64,000 nt of DNA from Zantedeschia hybrid cultivar (taxonomy: Eukaryota; Streptophyta; Magnoliopsida; Alismatales; Araceae): contig JARZZO010000008.1 in assembly GCA_030544215.1 (NCBI GenBank), positions 18,306,614-18,370,613 of the forward strand. The letters are read 5' to 3'. A program made the position numbers and the translations under genes. Numbering within the stretch: position 1 is the stretch's first letter; each line of letters begins with the position of its first letter. Positions 35,573-46,369 of the stretch are shown here, piece by piece. The notes under the pieces are model-generated. The model had not been told where the DNA came from. It did no database searches and saw only the letters and a list, made by a program, of their open reading frames with translations.

Positions 35573-35590
35573 TGGCGCCGTTGCCGGGGA
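35573..35590 (+). other. Athila primer-binding site
   Basis: TGGCGCCGTTGCCGGGGA, five bases after the LTR. This is the tRNA-Asp-complementary primer site typical of Athila elements. Confidence 0.9.
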
Positions 35591-36516
35591 GTTAGATTTT
35601 TAATTTTGATTATCTTGGATTTAGTGTAATTAGTCTCTAACTAATCTTATTTTTTCTTATTTTTGCAGGTAAATTGAAAAAAAAAAGAAAAAAAGAAAAG
35701 GAAAGCGAAATCATGGTCAGTGTGTTCCAACTTTCCATATTTCAATTTCCGTACTTTAGTTAGTTTCCTTTTTTTTTGTAGTTTCTAGTTTAGATAGGTT
35801 TCCATTAACTAAAAAAAAAGAGACAAAAAGAGGAACATCCAAATTTAAAAACCTTCATTGCCAAGATTAGAAACTTTCCATGCTAGGCATTCATCATCTT
35901 AGGAAAGCATGAGTTAGTTTCCTTTCACAGTTATTTCCATAAATTGTTGAAGATTGCGGGGGAAAGGTACGTGTTTCAATTTTTAGCAAGTCATTCATGA
36001 TTGCATCAACACACCTTGCATTGATTTGTTGCCTTGTATTGCATTCAAAAAGACATTAAGGGCAGCAACTTTCACCACATAAGGTAGGGATTTGATCACC
36101 CTTCCTTAGCCCACAAATCACCCTCCTTGCATTGGCATTTCCTAATCCAACTAAAAGCAAGTCGAAAGAGAATCTAGGGTTTACACCGTGAGTGGCTTAC
36201 ATCTCGAGTTGCCTCCATTTTTGGAAACGGTGTCTAGGCTAGAGGTAAAAAGGCAAACGTCTAAGCGGGAAAGTGGTTCTCTAATTATGTCCCTACGAAA
36301 GTAGGGGGAGCCTCCCACTACTCCACCTCTTACCTGGCCGTTGACTGATTGTGGTTGTGACTCGAGGTGGACTCCATCCACCTTGTAAGAAAATTCACAT
36401 AGAGAGTCTAGGTTAACAGTAGATCATTAGGATAATTTGTTTGCCAAAATTGTTTGCATTTAAAAAAAAAAAACAAGAAATAGAAAACAAAATCTTCTCT
36501 CCATCAGTCCTAGTGT
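35591..36516 (+). other. Athila leader
   Basis: About 0.9 kb non-coding, with A-runs and no supported gene. Several short upstream ATGs (for example 35713) precede the gag-pol start. Confidence 0.6.
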
Positions 36517-39500
36517 ATGCAAGGTAGGAGATCTCAAAATCCTAACCTTCTAGGACCACTTGCTGAAATAGAAAGAATCATACATCAAAGAAATCCACCA
36601 CAAGATCCAATGGCTGATAATCAGGACCCACCAAAGCAAATGAAGGACTATTTCATTCCAAATCGATATCAACCTTCATCTTGTATTCATCTTCCTCAGA
36701 ATCCAGCCAATCAATATGAAATCAAATCTAGTACCATTCAGATGCTCCCATCCTTTTATGGGAATACTAATGAAGATCCTTATAAGCATCTGGATGAATT
36801 TCTAGAAATTTGTTCGACGGTGAAAATCCAGAATTTCACTGATGATGGCCTCAAATTGACCTTATTTCCCTTTTCATTAAAGGACAAGGCTAAATATTGG
36901 TTGGGAACCATAGGAAGGCCCATTAGGACATGGGAAGAAATGCAGAAAGAATTTCTCAAGAAGTTCTATCCCATCGGGCGGACCAATACTATGAGACGGG
37001 CCATCACCAGTTTTACCCAAACTCCCGGGGAATTGATCCATGAATCTTGGGAAAGACTGAAAGAATTGCTTAGAAAATGCCCTCATCATGGGCTTTCAAA
37101 ATGGCAAATTGTCCAAGCATTCTATGAAGGATTGTCTGAACAGTTCAGACAGATGGTGGATGCGTCATGTGGAGGGGCGTTTATGATGAAAAATGAAGAT
37201 GAGGCCTATGATCTGTTTGAAATGTTAAGTGAAAATTCCATCAATCATGCTTCATTATCATCTTATGAAAGGTCTGTTGGGCCATCTAAACGGACTGGAA
37301 TGTATGAACTTAAGGCCCGCGGAGAGCCCGAATCCAGAATGGACATAAATCTGATTAATCAGAAGTTGGATAAGGTAGACGTCTTGGCCCAGAAACTAGA
37401 CCAACTCTTAGCCTTAAACAAGCAAGAGCCTACTTACCCAACACAATCTAGTCCATATGAAGGCCCATCTACTGCCAATCATGATATATGTGCCTTATGC
37501 GCAAGTCCAACCCATCAAGTGAATGAATGCCCAACTGCGGCCCAACTTCCACCATTCATTCAAGAACAAGTTCAGGCTGCCCAGGGATTCTCCAGGCCCA
37601 ATAATGATCCATTCTCAAATACTTACAATCCTGGCTGGAGAAATCACCCTAATTTCTCTTGGAAGAATCAACAGGCCCCATTACCAATGTCCCATCCTCC
37701 TACGCATCAAGCCCAAAAGCCACAGAACTCATTCCAACAACAATCTAATTTCTATGGAAATGTTCAGGCTAGGGGACCTCAAACCCAGTTTTCTCAACCG
37801 GCCCAATATCAATCAGGTCAATCGGCCCAGTATCAATCAGGTCAACCGGCCCAATATCAATCAAGTCAACCGGCCCACTACCACTCATTCCAATCAGGAC
37901 AACCAACCCAATACCATCCTCCACCCACTTACCATCAACCTCCTCAGCCCAACTTTGATGATAAATTCACTCAACTCCAACAACTGATTTTGACCCAGCA
38001 ACAATCCATTGCTAAGTTGGAAAGTCAAATGGGCCAACTAGCTGAGGCCGCGATGAGAAGAGAAGTAGGCCAACTTCCTAGTCAACCCATTGCCAATCCA
38101 AGGAATCAACCTCCAGGTTTTCCACAGCAATCGGGCCTTTTACCTCAGCCTGGCCCGGTACCACAGCCTAAAGGGCCACAATTTGAGAATGCTAAAGCCA
38201 TTTCAGCTCTTAGGAGTGGGAGAAGTTTAGAAAAACCACATGCAGATGGAGAGTTAGCTAAAGGTTCCGCTGATGGGCCTCGGGAAATTGAAAGTGAGAG
38301 TGAAGATGAACCCATCATAGAGAAGTTGGAGGAGGATCTGAAAGGAAAAGGGAAGATTGATGAAGGCCCAAGTTCTTATAAACCTAGGGTGCCATTTCCT
38401 AATGCCTTGTTAGCTAAGCCCAATACCAGGAAGAAACTGGCCCAGAATGAGGAGTTGTTGGACTTGTTCAAACAAGTCCAAATTAATATTCCACTCCTCG
38501 ATGCCATCAAGCATGTGCCAGCTTATGCTAAGTTTCTCAAGGACTTATGTACTCCACGAAGAGAATCTAGAATGGCACCCGAAAAGGTTCGGCTTTCTGA
38601 GGATGTTAGTGCAATTGTGATGAATCATTTACCCAAGAAGTTAAAGGATCCTGGAGCACCTCTAATTTCATGTGACTTAGCTGGAGTTACATTTGATAGA
38701 GCTTTATTGGATCTAGGTGCGAGTGTAAATCTATTGCCAACAGCCATTTATGAAAAATTTGATATTGGAGAATTAAAGCCCACACCCATCATCTTGCAGT
38801 TGGCTGATAGGTCTGTGAAAACTCCACGGGGATTAATTGAGGATGTTATCGTAAAGGTTCATGATTGTTATTTTCCCGTGGATTTTCTTATTCTAGATAT
38901 GGCATTACCTGAGGAACTCATTCACACCCCGATCATCTTAGGTCGTCCATTCTTAGCCACTGCCAAAGCTAATATAAATTGTGAAACTGGCATAATGGAC
39001 ATTTCATTTGGGGGTCAAAAAGTCCAGATTAATGTCTTCAAAGCGTCTCAATATCCAGATCATGAAAAAGAATGCCATACTATTGATATCGTGGATAATC
39101 TGGTTGAAGAAAATGAGATGTCCACATATGACCTTTTGGAGGAAGCCAATACTTTAAAGGACTCCCCTGGCCCATTAACATCTTGGCCCAAGGTTGAACC
39201 TTTACCAGCCTTGCAGTCTGAACCCGCTTTGCCATCTTTAGAGGACCCTCCTGAGCTTGAACTCAAACCATTACCGGAGTCTCTCAAGTATATCTTTTTG
39301 GGTCCGGACCAAACTCTCCCGGTCATCATTGCGGCAAATCTCACATCGCCGCAGGAGGCCCAATTAACCGAGGTCCTCAAAGACCACAAAGGTGCTATTG
39401 GATGGTCTGTGGCCGATTTGAAAGGAATAAGTCCGTCCATTTGCATGCATCACATCTATATGGAAGAGAATTCTAAGCCCAGTCGGGAGATGCAAAGGCG

Positions 39501-42147
39501 GCTTAACCCTAATATGAAAGAAGTGGTGAAGAAGGAAGTTGTGAAATGGCTAGATGCGGGTATTATTTACCCAATACCAGACAGTAAATGGGTCAGTCCA
39601 ACTCAAGTGGTACCCAAGAAATCTGGATTAACAGTTATTAAGAATGATCATGGAGAAGAGGTACCCACTAGGCTCACCACGGGATGGAGAGTGTGTATTG
39701 ATTACAGAAAGTTGAATCTCATGACTAAGAAGGACCACTTTCCACTCCCATTCATGGACCAGATTCTGGAAAAGTTATCGGGCCAGAAGTACTTCTGCTT
39801 CTTAGATGGGTACTCCGGGTACAATCAAGTGGCTATTTACCCGGAAGATCAAGAAAAGACCACCTTCACGTGCCCTTATGGCACGTTTGCTTTTAGGAGA
39901 ATGCCATTCGGATTATTCAACGCACCAGCCACATTTCAACGGTGCATGATGGCCATCTTCTCCGATATGGTGGGAGAATTCCTCGAAGTTTTCATGGATG
40001 ATTTCTCAATCTTCGGGGACTCTTTTGAAAATTGCCTGGAAAATCTTAAACAGGTGCTAGCACGATGCATAGACACCAATCTGATTCTTAGCTGGGAAAA
40101 GAGCCATTTCATGGTTCGAGAGGGCATTGTCCTAGGCCATATTGTGTCTGAAAGGGGGATAGAAGTAGATAAAGCTAAGATCGATCTCATATCCAATCTT
40201 CCTCCTCCTACTTCAGTCAGACAGATCCGTTCATTCCTTGGCCATGTCGGTTTCTATCGCCGGTTTATCCATAATTTTTCTCAAATTGCCCGGCCCCTAA
40301 CTCTTCTCTTAGCTAAGGATGTCCCTTTCCAAATAGATGAATCTTGCATCAAGGCATTCAATTCTCTGAAGGAATCTTTGACCAAAGCCCCGATTCTTCA
40401 ATCTCCAGATTGGTCTTTACCCTTCGAAATCATGTGCGATGCCTCTGATTATGCTATCGGTGCAGTTTTGGGACAAAGAATCAACAAATGTCCCGTGGTG
40501 ATATATTATGCAAGCCGCACCCTTGCCGATGCTCAAATGAATTATACCACCACAGAAAAGGAATTATTGGCTGTGGTTTTTGCCCTAGAAAAATTCAGAT
40601 CTTATCTTTTAGGGGCAAAAGTCATAATCTATTCTGATCACTCAGCTCTAAAATATTTGTTGACCAAGAAGGATGCAAAGCCTAGGCTTATTAGATGGAT
40701 CTTACTCCTCCAGGAATTTGATTTGGAAATTCGGGATAAGAAGGGTTCTGAGAATGTGGTAGCTGACCACCTATCCCGAATTCCGATCTCTGACAGTACA
40801 CCAATCACTGATTCCTTTCCTGATGAGCATCTACTGACCATTTCTCACACTGCTGCACCATGGTATGCTCATATTGTCAATTACAAGGTGACTAATCAGC
40901 TTCCGGAAGGATGGACTAAAAGTGAAAAGGACAAATTCTTTTCTCAGGAAAAATTTTATTTCTGTGAGGATCCTGAATTATTCAAATTTTGTCCTGATCA
41001 AATCATTAGGCGATGTGTCCCTGAAGAAGAACAACATAGTGTTCTCAATTTCTGTCATAATTTGGCGTGTGGGGGCCACTTCTCAGGAAAGAAAACTGCA
41101 GCCAAAGTCCTACAAAGTGGTTTTTACTGGCCCACACTTTTCAAAGATGCCCATGAATTTAGCAAAACTTGCCTCCGATGTCAGGCCGTAGGAAATATGG
41201 CGAAAAGGGATATGATGCCACTCAACCCAATCTTGGTGGTTGAAGTCTTTGATGTCTGGGGAATTGACTTTATGGGACCTTTTCCGCCCTCTTTTGGACA
41301 TACATATATTCTGGTAGCGGTGGATTATGTCTCAAAATGGATTGAAGCGGTAGCCACCCGAACCAATGATCATAAAGTGGTCATTAAATTCGTTCAAAAG
41401 AATATATTTTCTCGGTTCGGGTGGCCTAAAGCTATCATTAGTGATGGGGGAACGCACTTCACGAATTACCAGTTTCGGGCTTTGCTTAAGAAATATGGGA
41501 TTAATCACAAGGTAGCCACCCCCTATCATCCCCAAACTAGTGGCCAAGTGGAAGTTTCCAATAGGGAGATTAAGAACATTCTGCAAAAGTCCGTTAGGCC
41601 CGATAGAAAAGATTGGTCTGAAAGATTGGATGATGCTTTATGGGCCTATCGGACCGCTTACAAAACTCCTATTGGCATGTCTCCTTATCGCCTAGTTTTC
41701 GGAAAAGCGTGCCACCTTCTAGTGGAATTGGAACATAGGGCTTATTGGGCCATCAAACAAGTCAATCTAGACCTAGCCCAAGCTGGTTCCCACCGTACCT
41801 TACAACTGAGTGAGCTGGAAGAGTTGCGTAACGAGGCCTATGAAAATTCAAAGATCTATAAAGCCAAAACCAAAACTTTTCATGATAAACATATTGTCAG
41901 AAAATCATTTCTTCCAAATCAGAAGGTTTGGCTATTTAATTCTAGGCTTCGCCAATTTCCTGGAAAACTGAAATCCAGATGGGATGGACCCTTCGTGGTC
42001 GTTAAAGCCTTCGATCATGGAGCCGTTAAAATTCTGAACCCCACAAGTGGGAACACTTTTACTGTTAATGGTCAACGGTTGAAACCATTCATTGAAAATC
42101 TTCAAAATGAACCACCTGAATCCATAGAACTGAGTGATCCACACTAA
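36517..42147 (+). CDS. Athila gag-pol polyprotein, intact, 1876 residues
   Basis: One uninterrupted frame. The gag domain is at about residues 116-225, and a complete CCHC zinc knuckle (CALCASPTHQVNEC) at 325-338. A Gln/Pro-rich tail follows with an 8-residue repeat (AQYQSGQP, about 428-460). The aspartic protease has DLGA (about 731-734). Reverse transcriptase has VCIDYRKLN near 1059 and FMDD at 1159-1162. RNase H has catalytic Asp (CDAS, 1308) and SDHSALKYLL. Integrase has an HHCC zinc region (about 1514-1560) and triad D1584, D1643, E1679 (D-58-D-35-E). All catalytic residues are present, so the protein could be functional. It would copy the element RNA into DNA and integrate it. The exact start is uncertain; a second Met in frame lies at 36610. 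Confidence 0.96.
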   Translation: MQGRRSQNPNLLGPLAEIERIIHQRNPPQDPMADNQDPPKQMKDYFIPNRYQPSSCIHLPQNPANQYEIKSSTIQMLPSFYGNTNEDPYKHLDEFLEICSTVKIQNFTDDGLKLTLFPFSLKDKAKYWLGTIGRPIRTWEEMQKEFLKKFYPIGRTNTMRRAITSFTQTPGELIHESWERLKELLRKCPHHGLSKWQIVQAFYEGLSEQFRQMVDASCGGAFMMKNEDEAYDLFEMLSENSINHASLSSYERSVGPSKRTGMYELKARGEPESRMDINLINQKLDKVDVLAQKLDQLLALNKQEPTYPTQSSPYEGPSTANHDICALCASPTHQVNECPTAAQLPPFIQEQVQAAQGFSRPNNDPFSNTYNPGWRNHPNFSWKNQQAPLPMSHPPTHQAQKPQNSFQQQSNFYGNVQARGPQTQFSQPAQYQSGQSAQYQSGQPAQYQSSQPAHYHSFQSGQPTQYHPPPTYHQPPQPNFDDKFTQLQQLILTQQQSIAKLESQMGQLAEAAMRREVGQLPSQPIANPRNQPPGFPQQSGLLPQPGPVPQPKGPQFENAKAISALRSGRSLEKPHADGELAKGSADGPREIESESEDEPIIEKLEEDLKGKGKIDEGPSSYKPRVPFPNALLAKPNTRKKLAQNEELLDLFKQVQINIPLLDAIKHVPAYAKFLKDLCTPRRESRMAPEKVRLSEDVSAIVMNHLPKKLKDPGAPLISCDLAGVTFDRALLDLGASVNLLPTAIYEKFDIGELKPTPIILQLADRSVKTPRGLIEDVIVKVHDCYFPVDFLILDMALPEELIHTPIILGRPFLATAKANINCETGIMDISFGGQKVQINVFKASQYPDHEKECHTIDIVDNLVEENEMSTYDLLEEANTLKDSPGPLTSWPKVEPLPALQSEPALPSLEDPPELELKPLPESLKYIFLGPDQTLPVIIAANLTSPQEAQLTEVLKDHKGAIGWSVADLKGISPSICMHHIYMEENSKPSREMQRRLNPNMKEVVKKEVVKWLDAGIIYPIPDSKWVSPTQVVPKKSGLTVIKNDHGEEVPTRLTTGWRVCIDYRKLNLMTKKDHFPLPFMDQILEKLSGQKYFCFLDGYSGYNQVAIYPEDQEKTTFTCPYGTFAFRRMPFGLFNAPATFQRCMMAIFSDMVGEFLEVFMDDFSIFGDSFENCLENLKQVLARCIDTNLILSWEKSHFMVREGIVLGHIVSERGIEVDKAKIDLISNLPPPTSVRQIRSFLGHVGFYRRFIHNFSQIARPLTLLLAKDVPFQIDESCIKAFNSLKESLTKAPILQSPDWSLPFEIMCDASDYAIGAVLGQRINKCPVVIYYASRTLADAQMNYTTTEKELLAVVFALEKFRSYLLGAKVIIYSDHSALKYLLTKKDAKPRLIRWILLLQEFDLEIRDKKGSENVVADHLSRIPISDSTPITDSFPDEHLLTISHTAAPWYAHIVNYKVTNQLPEGWTKSEKDKFFSQEKFYFCEDPELFKFCPDQIIRRCVPEEEQHSVLNFCHNLACGGHFSGKKTAAKVLQSGFYWPTLFKDAHEFSKTCLRCQAVGNMAKRDMMPLNPILVVEVFDVWGIDFMGPFPPSFGHTYILVAVDYVSKWIEAVATRTNDHKVVIKFVQKNIFSRFGWPKAIISDGGTHFTNYQFRALLKKYGINHKVATPYHPQTSGQVEVSNREIKNILQKSVRPDRKDWSERLDDALWAYRTAYKTPIGMSPYRLVFGKACHLLVELEHRAYWAIKQVNLDLAQAGSHRTLQLSELEELRNEAYENSKIYKAKTKTFHDKHIVRKSFLPNQKVWLFNSRLRQFPGKLKSRWDGPFVVVKAFDHGAVKILNPTSGNTFTVNGQRLKPFIENLQNEPPESIELSDPH

Positions 42148-43315
42148 CTGAACTTCCGTCTGGCTGAAGACGATAAACTTAGCGCTTGTTGGGAGGCAAC
42201 CCAATATTTTATTTCAGCTTTTGTATTTCTTTCCTTTTAGGTCCCTAAGCAGCAATCGCCGTGGGTATGTCGCCGCCTCGTCATTACAGGTTGTTTCGCT
42301 CCTTCACCAATTCTCTTCTGGCTGCATGTTTTTCATATCTTTTTTGCCATTGAGGACAATGTCAATCAAGTTGGGGGGTGGGACAATCATATGCATTTAT
42401 TGAAAATCTTTTGAAGAAAACTGATATCTTTATGAAAAATGGTCAAATTTTTTCAAAAACTTCTTTTCACATCTTAGGAAAATTGCATGAAAATCATGTT
42501 TCATTAAGTAAATCTTCAACAAATCAGTTTTATGTTAGTCACATCGGTTAAAGAGCCTTTAAAGTTCAAATATTCCACTATACAAAAATCCACGGCGGGA
42601 TGATTTTCACACACACACGGCAACTTAGAATAAATGGAAGATCTTAAAAGTATAGAATTGCTGGAATTAACCTCAAGGATAAGACTACTTATTCTAATTT
42701 TTCTTTTGGGTTGAACGAAAGGAATGTGTAGAATCCGTAATAGGGGACTGCCCCACTCAGCACTCTAAAAGAGGAGGTCATTTAAAATGGACAGCTGTAA
42801 ACATTAAAGGCAAGTGAAGGCGATAAAAGAGCTAAAGGAAGGTAGGTGGCAAAAAGTACGCACCTCCCCTCAGGCAATTCAAAGAGAGTGGCAAAAAGTA
42901 CGCACTCTCAAAAGCAAAAGTACAATAAAATGAAGAAACGCCATGCTAAAAAGTCCATCGTACCAAAAATATGACCAAGTCGTGAAAAGTGCTGAGTTGG
43001 GACGGGAACTGGAAAACGGTCCTCACTGACTGATCGGGAAATCTTTTATCCTCTTCCCCTCCCCAAGTAGTATTATCTAAAGGGTAGTAAAGGCAAGAAT
43101 ATACCAGAAAGGTCGGAAACGAAATCTAAATGTGTCAAATTTCATGCACAATCACCTGTCGGAATCAAAAGATTGTGGGATATGAAAACTTTTTAGCTCA
43201 ACCAAACGGCTACCACTTAAATTGATTGTGAAAGATACTACAAATGAAGCATGATAATTCATTATTTGTCCTAAACATTTCCTTATTTGCATTGCTAAGG
43301 AACTAGCAATGGGTA
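42148..43315 (+). other. Athila 3' non-coding region
   Basis: No env-like frame (longest 60 codons). It has a second polypurine-like run AAGTTGGGGGGTGGGAC at 42368-42384, nearly identical to the real tract next to the 3' LTR. It also has a duplicated GGCAAAAAGTACGCAC block near 42847 and 42890. Confidence 0.6.
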
Positions 43316-43327
43316 AGTTGGGGGGTG
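43316..43327 (+). other. Athila polypurine tract
   Basis: A purine-rich run with GGGGGG directly before the 3' LTR TGATAAAG. It primes plus-strand DNA synthesis in this family. Confidence 0.85.
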
Positions 43328-45121
43328 TGATAAAGTGTTAAATTGATCATTTAAGGGCAACCATATGCATCATACTAATGTTTTTATCTGCAAAATAGCA
43401 TGAAATGATAGATAATTGTGTAACAAGTCCAACGGTACCAATTTCATCAAATTCTGACTTAAAAACATCGTCATTTCATGTGATCAAAGGAGTGTAGCGC
43501 ATTTGCGGTTTTTCGACAAAACCGAGACGAAATGAATAAATATGATGATATTTTTATGATAATGCGCTAAATTAGATTTATTTGATGTGAACAGGACATG
43601 ACGAGGATGCAGTGCAGCTGGAGGAGTTTCCGGAAATTTGGGAGTGGTCCAGTGTGCGGATTTCAACTAAAACAGGGGTAAAAATACAATTTGATTCCTT
43701 CCTTCGCTGGAGTTTCCCAAAACCCACTATTTCCCTCCGTCTCTCCGATTTCCTAAACACATCCCTTCCTTTATTTTAAAAACTCTCTCTCTCTTCTCGT
43801 TTTAGAAAGTCGAATCATATTCTAATTTCCTCTTCCAAATCCTGTCCCTTCTCCAAGTCTCCCACATATCCTCCTCCTTTTCCAACTCAAACCCAGCACC
43901 TCTCCTCCTCCTCCTCTCTATAAATTTCCCACAAATTCCTCTCACCCAGATCTCTCTCCCCCACGTTTTGGTTTTTCCCAGTTTTAATTCCTAGTCGGTT
44001 TTCCCTCTCTCTTCTATTTCCTCTCCCTCTCCACGGTTCTCTCTCTCTCTCGGCTCCTCCGTAGCTTTTCTCTCCAGCGACACAGCAGCTGCCCTCTTCC
44101 TCTCTCTCCGTTCTCTCTTTCTTGGTCTCCCTTCTCTCTTCCCTGCTCGTCCAGCAGTGGTCCAGCAGCAACGTGCAGCAGCTTCACGGATGTGGTGAAA
44201 TCCTTCCCCACGCACGTCCCAGCTGAACCTGTATGCAGCCATCCACGCTGCACCGCCCTCCAGCAAAGCACCTCCAGCGGCAGCAAACGAACCAGCAACC
44301 TGCAGCAGAGCACAGCAGCAGCTGCGTTGAAGCTCCTCCTGCAGCAGCTCCAGCGTCTCCACGTCAAGTTCCCATCTGCAGCACCAGCAGCGCATGCACC
44401 TCCTCCACGCAGCCACATACACCAGCATCTGCAGCACCAAGCAGCTTCACGGCACATCCATCCACCAGTTCCAGCAGCAGCTCTTCCAGTGCGCATGCCG
44501 GCAAGCAGCAGGCTCCGCAGCATCTTCTCCTGCAGCCACGCATAGCAACAGCCTACCAGCGGTAATAGCAGCAAGCGGCAACCAAGCAAGCATCCACGTG
44601 CTCATCCATGCGAGCCAGCTGAAGATTGCTGCACGTGCTGTCATGCAAGCTTGTACCAAACGCCCAGCAGCATTCCTCCAGCTGTCCAAGCGTGAAACCT
44701 GCATCTCCAGCTTCCTCCTTCCACCAACCGTGCAGCCCACATATTGCTATTTTCTTTACTCTTTTCTCATTAGTTTAGAATTAGGTTAATTACTAAGTGT
44801 TAGTTAGTTGTTAATTAATATTTTGATTATTTAGTTTAAGTTCATTAAACAATTAAACTTCGTAATTGTTTCATAATTTATAATTAATTCTTGTTTTGCA
44901 AGTAGTTAAATTTCAATGTCTTTGTGTCACAAATTTTAGTTGTGTTTATTATTTTTCTCAATTGTGTTTGCATTTAATTTCTGAAAAAAAAAAAAAAAAA
45001 AAAAAAAGGATTCGTTTATTTTACGTAATTACATTTTTAGGTACGTTAGTTAATTGGGTCATAGTTTAAATAGGTAATTAATTAGTTCCCTCAAATTCTC
45101 ACTTATTTTTAGATTAACTAA
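43328..45121 (+). repeat. Athila 3' LTR, truncated
   Basis: It matches the 5' LTR from its first base to AGATTAACTAA, corresponding to 35417. The final ~150 bp of U5 are missing. The next bases are AGCACACATC of the duplicated host flank, with the four bases CTAA shared by both sides of the junction. Confidence 0.93.
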
Positions 45122-45509
45122 GCACACATCTAGATTGATTTGGGCCTCTAGACTCCTCGAACTAACCTTGACCGGCTAAGACTCATACTGATGACAATAC
45201 CGTCATGCCATGCTTAAGCTCCCAGCTGCTCCCGACCACCAAGTTTGCCCAAAAAGTTTTCGAGGTAAATGATTTGCCCGACCCGGGTCTTTTTCCTCAC
45301 AATCTAGAAGGTATAAGATGGAACATCTTGGAACCCTAACGGTCAACCGCGCGACGCTGACCCGGAATCAGACGCCGTCGCACCTATTGGTGACGCGCAT
45401 GCATTGACCTAAGCCCGAAGTTTTAAGAGTGCTCATCTAGATTATGGTTAACGAATTGGTTCACCAAAAACACTAATATTACTCTTCACCCATTTTGGAC
45501 TCCTGTGAT
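45119..45509. repeat. 391-bp copy of the Athila left flank
   Basis: Colinear without indels with 33241-33631, with about four substitutions. It ends with the same GTGAT that precedes the 5' LTR, then continues into unique Tat element A sequence (CATGCGAGC). A third, uninterrupted version of the locus is at 54183-54574 in element B. Confidence 0.93.
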
Positions 45510-46369
45510 CATGCGAGCATATGATAATTTTTGAAAAACAAACCATTTTAAAATGATGTTCGGTCTTTAGATAGCTATCCCGTGCTAAACCTTTGGGGAG
45601 AAAAAAGTGAAGAAATTTTGGAGAAAAACCTCACAGGAGGATTGACAAAACCGTTAAAAGGGCGAGCTATGGCAAAACGGACCCCTTTTGACCTCCTAGA
45701 TACCCCTATTTTGACTTTTCCGGCCTTTGGTAGATTTCATGGCCAGGCACGGTCACGACCAGGCTTTTTTGTGTGATTGCTTGAACCCCTTTTATTTTTT
45801 TGTATTTATTTTCCTCTCTTGATATTTCTCATGGTTATTTGATATTCCGCCTGCGGGGACACTGCCCTCTTCACGTGCTCTGGTCCTTTACATTTCATTT
45901 TTGAGTCCTTTTGAGGGGTTACATCTATCGAGTTGTTGAGGAACCGCAGTTTGTTGAGCTCGACCGTTTAAGGGTGTCGACTGTCCTGATCGGTCGAGAG
46001 ACGAAGAGCAAAGGTTGCAGTTGACAGTGTACTAAAGACTTTGAACTCATTTTAAAAAGGTTCTCTTTGAAAAAATGTGTAGGTGTGTGCATCTCATGAT
46101 GATCATAGGGATCCGTATGAAAGTAAAGTAGACACGTCCAAGGTTTTGGTGGACCAAAATCTTAGCCAAATCTTAATGTTAACCCAATCTATCATGCAAC
46201 TAGACCTAGACAGGGGGTTACGTGGCAGTCACCAGACAGCTGGATCTTGTGTCTTTTCTAATTTTTTTTGTCATTTTTATTGAAGTATGTGCATATTTAC
46301 AAATATTTTTGTTGCTTTTTGGAGTATTTCATTTTTTTGGATTTTGAAAATTTTGATTTTTTTGCATTT
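45510..46369 (-). other. Tat element A, region between integrase and 3' LTR (right part)
   Basis: It aligns with 54575-55455 of element B. It contains no supported gene; similarity is high although coding signal is absent. Confidence 0.6.

Larger units (their letters stand above)
33632..45121 (+). mobile_element. Athila-type Ty3/gypsy retrotransposon, nearly full length
   Basis: Full order: 5' LTR, tRNA-Asp-type primer-binding site, leader, one intact gag-pol frame, 3' non-coding region, polypurine tract, truncated 3' LTR. It is inserted after GTGAT (33627-33631) in Tat element A. By eye the two LTRs differ at about eleven substitutions in ~1.79 kb plus poly-A length, so insertion is recent. 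No env-like frame is present. The right end is abnormal: the last ~150 bp of the 3' LTR are missing and a second copy of the left flank follows. Confidence 0.95.

Noticed and set aside
42148..43327. Possible env-like gene after Athila pol
   Set aside because: No frame longer than 60 codons and no membrane-protein features.
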